NCBI RefSeq assembly: GCF_008728855.1
Contig: NZ_CP042906.1
Coordinates: forward strand, 4,763,570 to 4,827,569
Length of the DNA: 64,000 nt
Direction of reading: 5' to 3'
Origin: Hypericibacter terrae
GTDB lineage: Bacteria > Pseudomonadota > Alphaproteobacteria > Dongiales > Dongiaceae
Under the pieces are notes generated by a model. That model ran no database searches. It had not been told where the DNA came from and was given only the letters and a program-made list of their open reading frames with translations. Within the stretch, counting starts at the first letter, position 1. Every line of letters starts with the position of its first letter. The translations under genes were made by a program, and so were the position numbers. Shown one piece after another: positions 9,102 to 17,538 of this stretch.

Positions 9102-10088
9102 CTACTTCATCACGACGAGCTTGCTGCGATCCTGGCTGATCAGGACCGCACCGATGACGACGATCCCCTTGATGACCATCTGCGTGTATTGATTGACGCC
9201 GAGGAGATTGAGGCCGTTGTCGAGCAGCGTGATGATGAGCACGCCGATCAGGGTCCGTTGCAGCCCGCCCACACCGCCCGAGAGCGACGTGCCGCCGACG
9301 ACGATGGCGGCGAGGCTGTTGAGCAGCAGTTCCGAGCCCAATGTCGGGCCGGCGGCGCCCAGCCGCGCGACGCCCAAGGCGCCGCCCAGGCCCGCCATCG
9401 CGCCCGACAAGGTGAAAGCATAGATCTTGTAGCGACGCACCGGCACGCCCGAGGTCCGCGCCACCGCCTCGCCGCCGCCGATCACATACATGTAGCGGCC
9501 AAAACGGGTGCGGAAGCAGACGAAGACCGAGACCGCCCAGGCCACCAGCGCAAAGAGCGCGATGTTGGAAACGTAGGGGATCGCCTGGCCGATCGCGAGA
9601 TTCTCGAAGGCCGTGGAATCGAACCGCAACGCCCGGCCCTGTAGCAGGTTCCAGGCAAGGCCGGTGAAGACCGAGAGGCTACCCAGCGTCACGACGAAGG
9701 ACGGGATCGAGCCATAGGCGAAGATCAGCCCGTTCAGCAGTCCCAGCAGCATGCCGATGATGACAGCGAGCGGGACGGCGCCGATGCCCAGATCGAGCGC
9801 ATTGATCAGGAGAACGGTGATCGAGCCCACCAGCAGCACGATGGCGCCGACCGAGAGGTCGATGCTGCCCATCAGGATGACGAAGGTGGCGCCGAGGCAG
9901 GCCAGCAGCAGCACGCTCATCTGGCCCGATATGGCCGTCAGGTTGCGCAGGCTGAGGAAGGAATCGGTCGTGACCGAGAAGAAGACGATCAGCGCCAGCA
10001 CGACCGCGACCGGCAGCCACAGGACGAGCTTCGCCGTCAGCGCCTGTTGCTGCGAGCTGGCGGGCGGGCGCTTGCGTTCGACGTTCAA
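9102..10088 (-). CDS. ribose-type (CUT2) ABC importer permease
   Basis: Inner-membrane permease of 328 residues, RbsC-like. Hydrophobic helices run almost throughout. Family marks are GATFVILMGSIDLSVGA near residues 77-93 and ASGRTPV-like ARTSGVPVRRYK near 210, followed by a glycine-rich GGTSLSGGVGG segment near 276. CUT2 importers use one or two copies of such a permease with a double ATPase. The ATG overlaps the ATPase stop by four bases, showing coupling. It ends 101 bp before the CUT1 binding-protein gene on the same strand, so read-through between the two transport operons is possible. Confidence 0.93.
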   Translation of the reverse strand: MNVERKRPPASSQQQALTAKLVLWLPVAVVLALIVFFSVTTDSFLSLRNLTAISGQMSVLLLACLGATFVILMGSIDLSVGAIVLLVGSITVLLINALDLGIGAVPLAVIIGMLLGLLNGLIFAYGSIPSFVVTLGSLSVFTGLAWNLLQGRALRFDSTAFENLAIGQAIPYVSNIALFALVAWAVSVFVCFRTRFGRYMYVIGGGEAVARTSGVPVRRYKIYAFTLSGAMAGLGGALGVARLGAAGPTLGSELLLNSLAAIVVGGTSLSGGVGGLQRTLIGVLIITLLDNGLNLLGVNQYTQMVIKGIVVIGAVLISQDRSKLVVMK

Positions 10089-11680
10089 TGCAAGGTCCCC
10101 CGTGGCAGCGCGTCGGGCAGGGCCTCGGTCCGGTTGGCCTCATAGCCCAGCATCAATGCCACCAGCGCATCCTCGGTCGGTTTCGCGCCGACCGGGGCCG
10201 GCACCGTCGCCGTGATCCGGCCTTGGCTCATGATGGCGATTCGATTGGAAAGCCCGATCAGCTCGAGCAGCTCGTCCGTAATCAGCAGCACCGCCACACC
10301 CTCGGCCGTGAGCTTGCGGATGAGGGCGTAGATCTCCTCCTTGGCGCCGGCATCGACGCCGCGCGTCGGGTTGTCCAGCACCAGGACTCGCGGATCGCGG
10401 CAGAGCCATTTGGCCAGCACGACCTTCTGCTGATTGCCGCCCGAAAGCCGGCTGCAGATGCTGCCCGGGCCATTGGCCTTGATCCGCAGCCGCTCGATGA
10501 AGCTGCGGCTGACGCTGTTTTCGAGACGCCCGCGCCAGTAACCGACCTCGGAACTGAAGAGATCGCTCCCACTGGCGAGCGAGATGTTCCAGGAGACCGG
10601 AAAGGCGGTGATCATGCCCTCGGCATGGCGTTCGGCCGGCACATAGCCGAAGCCCTGCGCCATCAGCCGGCGCAGTTCCGGGCGGGCGGGCGTCCGGTCG
10701 CCGATCGCGACCGTGCCCTGGTCCGAGGCCAGCACGCCGGCGATGCCTTTGCCCAACGCCGACTTGCCGGAATCGAGCAGGCCGCCGATTCCCAGCACTT
10801 CGCCCTGGCGCAGGGTGAGGGAGATGTCGAGATAATCGCCGCGGCGGGAGAGATGCTCGACCCGCAAGGCGGGTGCGGCCGCCTCGACGGACTGCCGGCC
10901 GCGCTCGTGGTAGTAATCCTCGTCGCGGGCGCGCCCGACCATCAGGCCATGGAGCTTGCGCTCGTCGGCGCCGGCGGGGTCGACCTCGGCGACGATGCGG
11001 CCGTCCTTCATCACATAGATGACGTCGCTGATCCTCAAGACCTCGTTCAGGCGATGCGAGACGAACAGCACCGTCCCATGCTGCTTCAGCCCGGCGATCA
11101 GCTTGAAGAAGGCCTCCTCCTCGTTGCGCGCGAGCGCCGAGGTCGGCTCGTCCAGCAGGATGACCGGATGCTCGATCCCCAGCACCATCTGCGGCACCAG
11201 GCAGGCACGCGCGATCTCGATCGTCTGGCGGACCGAGAAGTCGTAGTCGCTGGTGGGCCGGCGCACGTCGATATCGAGGCCGATGGTCGAGACGATGCGC
11301 TCGGCCACCTCGATCATGCGCCGCGTATCGATGAGCTGGCCCCAGCGCACGAAACGATCCTCGTGCGCCAGAAGGAGATTCTCGTAGACGGCGATGTTGG
11401 GGATCAGCGCCTGCTCCTGGAACACGCGGGAGATTCCCAAGAGCGAGGCTTCGCGATAATTGGCCGGATGGATCTCGCGGCCGTCGAGCGCGACGCGGCC
11501 GCCGTCGGCCGGGATGATACCGGAGATGATATTGAAGAGTGTCGTCTTGCCGGCACCGTTCTCGCCGACGATCCCCACGATCTGGTTGCGCGCGGCCGAG
11601 AGACTGACCGAGTCGAGCGTGGTCACACCGGCAAAGCTCTTGCTGACGTTCTCGACCCGAAGGATCGCGCTTTCGGTCAT
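10085..11680 (-). CDS. ribose-type (CUT2) ABC importer ATPase, two ABC domains
   Basis: Double ATPase of the RbsA/MglA type, 531 residues from the ATG at 11680, where homology (ILRVENVSKSFAGV) begins. An upstream ATG at 11752 is in frame but lies in the loop of the stem-loop at 11717-11768, so I prefer 11680. Domain 1 has Walker A GENGAGKTT and Walker B VILLDEPTSAL, but its signature reads FSVRQTIEIAR instead of the usual LSxGQ, with Arg replacing Gly. Domain 2 has GLLDSGKSA as Walker A and a normal LSGGNQQKVVLAKWL signature. It follows the binding-protein gene and overlaps the permease gene. Confidence 0.92.
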   Translation of the reverse strand: MTESAILRVENVSKSFAGVTTLDSVSLSAARNQIVGIVGENGAGKTTLFNIISGIIPADGGRVALDGREIHPANYREASLLGISRVFQEQALIPNIAVYENLLLAHEDRFVRWGQLIDTRRMIEVAERIVSTIGLDIDVRRPTSDYDFSVRQTIEIARACLVPQMVLGIEHPVILLDEPTSALARNEEEAFFKLIAGLKQHGTVLFVSHRLNEVLRISDVIYVMKDGRIVAEVDPAGADERKLHGLMVGRARDEDYYHERGRQSVEAAAPALRVEHLSRRGDYLDISLTLRQGEVLGIGGLLDSGKSALGKGIAGVLASDQGTVAIGDRTPARPELRRLMAQGFGYVPAERHAEGMITAFPVSWNISLASGSDLFSSEVGYWRGRLENSVSRSFIERLRIKANGPGSICSRLSGGNQQKVVLAKWLCRDPRVLVLDNPTRGVDAGAKEEIYALIRKLTAEGVAVLLITDELLELIGLSNRIAIMSQGRITATVPAPVGAKPTEDALVALMLGYEANRTEALPDALPRGTLH

Positions 11681-11716
11681 GGCGGAGGGAGGACGGCGCG
11701 CAAGCCGGACAGGGCC

Positions 11717-11768
11717 GGCGGCGGACAGACGCGAGGCTGGTTCATTGCCCATGGTCCGATCCGCCGCC
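11717..11768 (-). terminator. intercistronic stem-loop after the CUT2 binding-protein gene
   Basis: GGCGGCGGA (11717-11725) is perfectly complementary to TCCGCCGCC (11760-11768), with a 34-base loop. It begins about 13 bp after the binding-protein stop and ends before the preferred ATPase start at 11680. No U-run follows, so partial attenuation or 3' protection of the binding-protein message is more likely than full termination. Confidence 0.5.
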
Positions 11769-11780
11769 GTCCCGACCCGA

Positions 11781-13121
11781 TCAGGCCTTCTTCATCGGCG
11801 AGGGGCCGAAGAAGTCGATCTTGTAATGCGCCTTGTATTCTTCCTGGACCGCCTTGGCCTCGCCGTTGGCGTGGGCGTCGCGATAGGCGGCGGGATAGTC
11901 CCAGCCGTCGGGCTTCGGGATGCCGCCCCACTCGCGGTCGATGTCCATCGGGAACAGTTCCGCCTGCGGATCCCAATCGTTGGGATGCTTCACCTTCGAC
12001 AGCTTCTCGTAGTCGAAGGGCGCCACGTCGCCATTGTTCACATAGCGCGTGAGATAGGCATCGACATTGTCCTTGGTCATGGCGACCGACCGCCAGCTCA
12101 TCATCCGTTCGGAGGCGCGCGGCTTCCAGCCATTCATCACGTCGTAGAGGCGCGTCGCGAGAAGGGCTCCCATATAGGCGGGCACGTTGGCGCTGGTGGT
12201 CAGGAGTTTTCCCTGCTTGATCGCTTCGGCACCGCCCGTGGTGCCGTCGGCGCCCGAGAGAAACACATCCTTGCCCGGTTGCATGCCGGCGGCCCGAAGG
12301 GCCGCCATGCAGCCATCGGCCACGTCGTCGTTCTGCGCGATCACGCCGACGATATTGGGATAGCGCGAGATCAGGTCCTCCATCGCCTTCTGCGAATCCT
12401 CGCGGTTCCACTTGCCGGGCAGCGAGCCCGCGAACTTGATCTTCGGGAAATCCTTGAAGGCATCGTCGCGGCCGCGGCTGCGGATGGTGTCGGTCGAGTT
12501 GCCCTCGATGCCGGTCACGCCCACGACGGTGCCGCCGCCGAACTTGTCCATGATCGCCTTGCAGACTTCGACGGTCACGGCGCGCTCGGCCGAGAATTCC
12601 TCGGGCACCGCATACATCGTGTAGTAGTCGCCGGCCTCGAAGGGGGTGAACCAGGGCAGCGTGCCCCAGGTGTTGTCAAACCAGATCTTGTTCTCGTTGG
12701 CGAGCTGGGCGATGCGCTTGATCGATCCGCCCCCCGGGGCATGCAGCATCACGCCGTTGACGCCCGCCGCGATCTGCTGCTCGAACTGATTGAGCTGGCG
12801 TTCGGAATCGAGCTGCCCGTCGAAGGAGGCGAACCCGAGGCCCAGCGCGTCGGCGGCCCCGTGGGCGCCGACATCGGCATTGGCGCAATACTCCAGCTGC
12901 AGCGTCATGATCAGATGCGCGATCTTGCCGCTCGGATCGGCGACCGCGATGGACGGGATGCCGACACTGGCCGCCGTCGCCGCGGCGATGGCGCTGGCCG
13001 AGGCGAAGGACAGGAACTGACGACGCGACACGCCATGGAGATCGAGTCGCTCCATCGTACCGTCGACGACCTTCTTCTGGGTGTAGTCGGGAAACAGCTT
13101 GGGATTGAGTCGCTTGGCCAT
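11781..13121 (-). CDS. sugar-type (CUT2) periplasmic binding protein, Tat-exported
   Basis: 446-residue receptor of the ribose-type importer. A twin-arginine signal SRRQFLSFASASAIAAAT (about 32-49) follows an unusually long 30-residue cytoplasmic leader. The mature part has the periplasmic-binding-protein type 4 pattern: DGQLDSERQLNQFEQQIAAGVNGVMLHAPG in several short conserved blocks, GNSTDTIRSRGRDDAF, and IVGVIAQNDDVADGC near the second lobe. The C-terminal 90 residues extend beyond a typical RbsB. It lies 38 bp downstream of the MBL hydrolase gene. The ligand is probably a sugar, polyol or sugar-acid-like solute matched to the neighbouring dehydrogenase. Confidence 0.9.
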   Translation of the reverse strand: MAKRLNPKLFPDYTQKKVVDGTMERLDLHGVSRRQFLSFASASAIAAATAASVGIPSIAVADPSGKIAHLIMTLQLEYCANADVGAHGAADALGLGFASFDGQLDSERQLNQFEQQIAAGVNGVMLHAPGGGSIKRIAQLANENKIWFDNTWGTLPWFTPFEAGDYYTMYAVPEEFSAERAVTVEVCKAIMDKFGGGTVVGVTGIEGNSTDTIRSRGRDDAFKDFPKIKFAGSLPGKWNREDSQKAMEDLISRYPNIVGVIAQNDDVADGCMAALRAAGMQPGKDVFLSGADGTTGGAEAIKQGKLLTTSANVPAYMGALLATRLYDVMNGWKPRASERMMSWRSVAMTKDNVDAYLTRYVNNGDVAPFDYEKLSKVKHPNDWDPQAELFPMDIDREWGGIPKPDGWDYPAAYRDAHANGEAKAVQEEYKAHYKIDFFGPSPMKKA

Positions 13122-13159
13122 GGTCGGATTCTCCCGGGTTTCTGGCGCTGCTGGCGTCG

Positions 13160-14206
13160 TTATTGTTTGGCGACGAACTTGATCTTGCCCTCTTCGCGGA
13201 TGCGCTCCGCCTTGCCCTGCTCGATCAGCCAGAGCAGATGAGTCTGGATGCAGGCCTCGGCATAGCAGTGCCGCTCGCCGATGCCGGTCGAGACCGTGTA
13301 GTTGAGATCGGTCTTGACCGGCATGACTTCCGGCAGGAGCTCAGGGATGGTGACCGGCCGCTTCTCGCGGCGCAGCACGAACAGCACCCGGTTCTGGGTA
13401 TCGCGCTGCTGCATCTGCATGTGCTTCATGCGCCGCAGCGAGCTGTCCTTCGAATAGGCGGAAAGGCCATGGCCCTCGAGCAGAAGCTCGGGCGCGTAAT
13501 CGATGCAGCGCTGGATCGAGTGCGAATGGTCCTTCGCATTACCGATCGGGAAGGGTCCCAGCGGCGTCGGGTAATGCATCAGGTCGCCCGGATAGAGCGT
13601 GCGGGTGTTGGGATTCCACAGGCCGATATGGCCGGGGCAGTGGCCTGGAAGATGGACCACCTCCAGCTTGAGGCCGCCGACATCCAGGATGTCGCCATCC
13701 TCGACGGCGCGATCGACCTCGACCGGGAAGTTCCAGTATTTGCGGACGATGTCCGGATCGGAGAGGCCGAAGCTCTCCCCCGGCTTCAGGTTGAAATCCT
13801 CGAGCAGCGCCTCGGGTGTCGTACCGAGTCGGGTGATGTTCTCGCGCCGCGTCACGATCATCGGATCCTCGATGATCGGGCGGTCCAGCGGGTGGCAGAC
13901 GACCTCCGCGCCATAGCGCTTCTTCAGCATGTCGGCATTGCCGACATGGTCGTAATGGAAGTGGGTGATAAAGATGTATTTGAGCGCGTTCTTCTCCTTG
14001 TCGAGCAGATCGACCAGGAATTCGCCCATGCCGTTATTGTGCTCGGGCAGCGTCCAGTTGCCGCTGTCGATCAGCAGGTTCTCGCCCTTGCCGCGGATGA
14101 GATAGACGCCGCTCTGGACATAGCCGTCGAGCTCGTCCTCGGCGAGCGGCCCATGGATGCCGGGAATGCCCCAACCGTCCGGAGTTTCTGCCCAAAAGAA
14201 GATCAT
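13160..14206 (-). CDS. MBL-fold metallo-hydrolase
   Basis: 348-residue metallo-beta-lactamase-fold hydrolase. The metal-binding signature THFHYDHVGN (HxHxDH at 82-87) is complete, a later ligand is in LPGHCPGHIG, an Asp ligand is likely in YPGDLMHYP, and the last His is in LLEGHG. The first residues lack a secretion signal, so it is cytoplasmic. Members of this fold hydrolyse thioesters, lactones, phosphodiesters and other bonds, so the exact reaction is open. It lies between the HisD-like gene (42 bp upstream) and the sugar-binding protein, suggesting it acts on an intermediate of that pathway, for example a lactone; this is inference. Confidence 0.88.
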   Translation of the reverse strand: MIFFWAETPDGWGIPGIHGPLAEDELDGYVQSGVYLIRGKGENLLIDSGNWTLPEHNNGMGEFLVDLLDKEKNALKYIFITHFHYDHVGNADMLKKRYGAEVVCHPLDRPIIEDPMIVTRRENITRLGTTPEALLEDFNLKPGESFGLSDPDIVRKYWNFPVEVDRAVEDGDILDVGGLKLEVVHLPGHCPGHIGLWNPNTRTLYPGDLMHYPTPLGPFPIGNAKDHSHSIQRCIDYAPELLLEGHGLSAYSKDSSLRRMKHMQMQQRDTQNRVLFVLRREKRPVTIPELLPEVMPVKTDLNYTVSTGIGERHCYAEACIQTHLLWLIEQGKAERIREEGKIKFVAKQ

Positions 14207-14248
14207 CTCATCGCCTCCTCTCTCTCGCCGTCGCTGTCCCGGGACCCG

Positions 14249-15529
14249 TCAGGCATTCTTCGGTGCGTAGCGGCGGTAGCGCACATCCGCCGTGATCTCG
14301 TGCGCGAGCATGCCCTCGACATGGCAGACGCGGCCCATGATCGGTGCGATGCGCCGGCTCGCCTCCGGTGTCAGATGCTGGTAGGTCACGGTCTTGATGA
14401 ATTTGCCGGCCCAGAGCCCGCCGGTGTAGCGGGCGGCGCGGCCGGTCGGGAGCGTGTGATTGGTGCCGACGCCCTTGTCGCCATAGGCGACCGTGCATTC
14501 CTCGCCGAGGAAGAGGCTGCCATAGTTGCGCAGCTTCGACAGATAGAAGTCGAGCCGCTTGGTCATCACCTCGAGATGCTCGGGCGCATATTCGTCGCTG
14601 ACCGAAACCGCCTCCTCGTCGCTGTCCACCACGACGATCTCGCCATGGTCGCGCCAGGCGAGCGAGGCGACCTCGGCGGTCGGCAGGGTCTCGAGCTGCT
14701 TCTCGATCTCGGCGAGCACCGCCTTGCCCAAGGCATCTGAGGTGGTGACGAGCCAGGCAGGGCTGTCCGGCCCATGCTCCGCCTGCCCCAGCAGATCGGT
14801 CGCGATCAGCGCCGGATCGGCGCTGTCGTCGGCGATGATCAGGATCTCGGTCGGACCCGCCATCAGATCGAGGCCGACCACCCCGAAGAGCTGGCGCTTG
14901 GCCTCGGCGACGAAGGCATTGCCGGGGCCGGTGATCATGTCGACGGGGCGCATGCCGACGCAGCCATGGGCCATGGCGGCCATGGCCTGGACGCCGCCCA
15001 GCGCATAGATCTCGTCCGCGCCGGAGGCATGGAGCGCGTAGAGCGTCGGCGGGAAGATCGCGACGCCGTCGCGCGGCGGAGCGCAGGCCGTGATATAGCC
15101 CACGCCCGCCACCCGCGCCGTGCCCACGCTCATGATCGCGGCCGACACCAGCGGATATTTGCCGCCGGGGATATAGCAGCCCACGGCCTCGACTGGGATA
15201 TGCTTCTGGCCCAGCCGGATGCCGTCCTGGGTCTCGACCTCGAACTCCTGCATGCTGTCGCGCTGGCGGCGCGCGAAGTCGGTCACCTGCTGCTTGCAGA
15301 AGGCGAAATCCTCCTTGAAGGATTCCGGCAGGTTGGTCGCCACCTTGCGGATCTCGTCCTCCGAGACCCGAAACTCCTTGCCCTGCCAGCGATCGAGCTC
15401 GCGCGCATAGCGCGCCACCGCCTCGTCGCGGTTGCTCGCGATGTCGGCCAGCATCTTGCGCACCGTCTCTTCGACGCGGCTCAGATCGCGCGGCGCCTTG
15501 GGCGGCGCCTTCTTCACATATCTACGCAT
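14249..15529 (-). CDS. histidinol-dehydrogenase-family catabolic dehydrogenase
   Basis: 426 residues of the HisD fold, a zinc enzyme that oxidises an alcohol to an acid in two NAD-dependent steps. Visible marks are PGGKYPL (121-127), GPGNAFVAEAK (201-211), AGPTEI (224-229), zinc ligands in GQAEHG (248-253), the catalytic pair in EYAPEHLE (313-320) and TNHTLPT. No his genes lie nearby; it is the first gene of an operon with an MBL hydrolase and a sugar importer opposite a lacI gene. A catabolic role like that of the sulfopropanediol dehydrogenase HpsN subgroup is more likely than histidine synthesis; no sulfonate-specific gene is visible, so the substrate is unknown. A LacI-like site sits 44 bp upstream. 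Confidence 0.88.
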   Translation of the reverse strand: MRRYVKKAPPKAPRDLSRVEETVRKMLADIASNRDEAVARYARELDRWQGKEFRVSEDEIRKVATNLPESFKEDFAFCKQQVTDFARRQRDSMQEFEVETQDGIRLGQKHIPVEAVGCYIPGGKYPLVSAAIMSVGTARVAGVGYITACAPPRDGVAIFPPTLYALHASGADEIYALGGVQAMAAMAHGCVGMRPVDMITGPGNAFVAEAKRQLFGVVGLDLMAGPTEILIIADDSADPALIATDLLGQAEHGPDSPAWLVTTSDALGKAVLAEIEKQLETLPTAEVASLAWRDHGEIVVVDSDEEAVSVSDEYAPEHLEVMTKRLDFYLSKLRNYGSLFLGEECTVAYGDKGVGTNHTLPTGRAARYTGGLWAGKFIKTVTYQHLTPEASRRIAPIMGRVCHVEGMLAHEITADVRYRRYAPKNA

Positions 15530-15572
15530 GTTCCATTTGCTCCTGCGGGGCCTTCAACCGACCCGGCACGAA

Positions 15573-15586
15573 TGCAACCCTTTACA
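15573..15586 (+). promoter_or_regulatory. LacI-type operator half-match (O1) upstream of the HisD-like gene
   Basis: TGCAACCCTTTACA matches the LacI-family pattern TGTAANCGNTTACA except at two positions. It lies 44-57 bases upstream of the HisD-like start codon, where a repressor would block a promoter. Confidence 0.5.
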
Positions 15587-15795
15587 TTTCGAGATCACGA
15601 ACGGGCCCCGTGCCGAAGCGAGGCCGAGAAACCCGCACCTCGTCGGGGCCAATGAAAACGAGAGCGGACCCGCGCACACGCGAGTTTTTCTTGGCGCTGG
15701 CACAAGAAACATTTGAGCCTCCCTGGTCGAGCCTCGCTCAAGGCACAACCCGTCCCCGCATTCTTGTCGGCGGTGGATCGGGTTGCCGAGGTGAC

Positions 15796-15809
15796 TGTAA
15801 GCGTTTACA
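15796..15809 (+). promoter_or_regulatory. LacI-type operator (O2) in the hisD-lacI intergenic region
   Basis: TGTAAGCGTTTACA fits TGTAANCGNTTACA fully, with arms TGTAA/TTACA and central CG. It lies 192 bases upstream of the lacI start and 223 bp from the weaker O1, so looping or autoregulation is possible. The rest of 15530-16000 is non-coding, and I see no other convincing element in it. Confidence 0.72.
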
Positions 15810-16000
15810 TAAAAAACGCAACAATGTTCGTGAAGGGAGCGCAGGGCGGCATCGGCCCTTGCCGCAGCGCAACAAAAAATCATCCCGATGGCGAGGTCCA
15901 CGGCACTCCGTCATCCGGCCAACCGACCCGCTCGGCGAGGCCTCTGGAAATTTCGGCAACCACATTGCAATGGGACACGCGGCGTCATAGGACATTGCGC

Positions 16001-17092
16001 ATGGCAGACAGCAACCCGAAGGCGAAACGGCGCGCCAAGCGCAGCAGCCGTCCGCGTCCCGGCGGCAGCGTCACGATCCATCGCATCGCGGCCGAGGCCG
16101 GCGTCTCGACCGCGACCGTCTCGCGTGCGCTCAACCAACCCGAGAAAGTCAGCGCGGAGGCACGCGAGCGCGTCCAGGCCGCGATCAAGCGCAACCATTA
16201 TATCCTCGACGGTTTCGCGGTCGGCCTCGCCTCGCGGCGCTCGCGCACGATCGGGCTCCTGATCCCCACCATCACCAACTCGATCTATGCCTCCTCGACG
16301 CAGGCGGTGCAGCGCGTCGCGCAGCAGAACGGCTACAGCGTGCTGGTCGGCGTGTCGGAGTTCTCGCCGTCGCGCGAGGAAGTGCTGATCCAGAAGCTGC
16401 TCGAGCGGCGGGTGGACGGTCTGGTGCTCACCGGCGAGGCGCGGTCGGCCGCGGCCTATGAGAAGATCAAGCGCAATGGCGTGCCCTTCGTCGTCACCTG
16501 GCAGTTGACCGCCGATCCCGCTTTGCCCTCGGTCTCGTTCGACAATCGCAAGGCCACCTTCGCCGCGGTCGAGCATCTGATCGCGCTCGGCCATCGCCGG
16601 ATCGGGCTCATCTGCGGGCGTACCGATGTCAATGACCGGGCGCTGGCGCGGCGCGAGGCCTTCGAAGCCTGCATGGCCCGCCATGGGCTGCCGGTGTCAG
16701 CCGATCTGGTGTTCGAGCGCGATTTCGAGTTCGTCGAGGGACGCAGCGCCATGCATGCGATCCTGCGCCACCGATCACGCCCCACCGCGGTCTTCTGCGC
16801 CAATGACATTCAGGCGATCGGCGCCATGTATGAGTGCCAGGAGGCCGGGGTGAAGGTGCCCGAGCAGATGTCGATCGTGGGCTTCGACGACCTGCCGATC
16901 TCGCAATACATGCATCCGCAGCTCACCACGGTTCGCGTGCCGGCGGACGACATGGGAAAGCGCGCGACCGAGATGCTGCTGGCGGCGATCGAGGGCAAGC
17001 CCGGCGATCAGCGCGTCGAACTCACGACCGATCTGGTGGTGCGCCGTTCCACCGCGACGCCGAAGCGCCAGAACCGCGCGTCCGCGAGCTAG
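16001..17092 (+). CDS. LacI-family transcriptional regulator
   Basis: Start ATG at 16001 gives a 363-residue protein of usual family length; upstream in-frame codons have no family similarity. A basic N-terminal tail (KAKRRAKRSSRPRPG) precedes the helix-turn-helix VTIHRIAAEAGVSTATVSRA (about 24-43), then the hinge helix and a periplasmic-binding-protein-like effector domain (IGLLIPTITNSIYAS, SVSFDNRKAT, IGLICGRTDVNDR, IVGFDDLPISQYMHPQLTTVR). It is transcribed away from the HisD-like/MBL/importer operon and very probably represses it through the TGTAA-N4-TTACA sites between. The inducer is expected to be the imported compound or an early metabolite. Its TAG overlaps the stop codon of the convergent gene in a shared CTAG. 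Confidence 0.95.
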   Translation: MADSNPKAKRRAKRSSRPRPGGSVTIHRIAAEAGVSTATVSRALNQPEKVSAEARERVQAAIKRNHYILDGFAVGLASRRSRTIGLLIPTITNSIYASSTQAVQRVAQQNGYSVLVGVSEFSPSREEVLIQKLLERRVDGLVLTGEARSAAAYEKIKRNGVPFVVTWQLTADPALPSVSFDNRKATFAAVEHLIALGHRRIGLICGRTDVNDRALARREAFEACMARHGLPVSADLVFERDFEFVEGRSAMHAILRHRSRPTAVFCANDIQAIGAMYECQEAGVKVPEQMSIVGFDDLPISQYMHPQLTTVRVPADDMGKRATEMLLAAIEGKPGDQRVELTTDLVVRRSTATPKRQNRASAS

Positions 17093-17463
17093 AACGCGAT
17101 CTTCCAGCTTCCGTCGGACGTCTCGCAGAAGGGCAGCTGATAGGCCCGTCCGCCGCCTTTGGTGAAGACATGCTCGACCTGACCGCAGCGCATGCCGTCG
17201 CGGGTGAAAACATCGAGCAGCGTCGCCCGGCCGGCCTTGCCCGTCAGCGGATCGTCCCAGTCGATGGAAGCGCCCACCTGCTGTCCCTCGAGCACCTCGC
17301 GCACCGACTGCTTCAGGAGGCCCCAGTCCCACTCGCTGAGATTGTAGGACGTGTGGCCGAAGGGATCGACCAGGGGACCGGCCTGGGCCGGCAGGGCGAA
17401 CGCAACGGCCATCGCGGCCAAGGATAGCGCCAGAATCGCGCCAGGACGAAAGCTCGGTGCCAT
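17089..17463 (-). CDS. small secreted envelope protein, surface-antigen-like
   Basis: 124 residues from ATG 17463, chosen because GAGGGG lies just upstream and a clean signal peptide follows (about 28 residues, ending ALPAQA-G). The mature part contains WDWGLLKQSVREVLEGQQVGA, FTRDGMRC and CETSDGSWKI-type segments. These recall the C-terminal surface-antigen domain found in 17-kDa rickettsial-type lipoprotein relatives. There is no lipobox cysteine, so it is probably periplasmic or loosely outer-membrane associated. It is convergent with lacI, sharing the CTAG stop. Function unknown. Confidence 0.7.
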   Translation of the reverse strand: MAPSFRPGAILALSLAAMAVAFALPAQAGPLVDPFGHTSYNLSEWDWGLLKQSVREVLEGQQVGASIDWDDPLTGKAGRATLLDVFTRDGMRCGQVEHVFTKGGGRAYQLPFCETSDGSWKIAF

Positions 17464-17538
17464 GATCCCCTCTTTCGGTTGCGACAACAGGGCCCCTCGA
17501 TGAAGCGGCTGGCCGTTCGCCGGAGCGACCCCTGCTCC

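Noticed and set aside
14249-15529. Calling the HisD-like enzyme hisD of histidine biosynthesis
   Set aside because: Neighbours are a hydrolase, a sugar importer and lacI, not his genes; the catabolic subgroup is more likely, so no hisD symbol was given.
15950-15960. ATTTCGGCAAC, identical to eleven bases of the LysR promoter block
   Set aside because: Only this short stretch matches; the GTT arm and the 12-base second part are missing, so it is not counted as a third copy.
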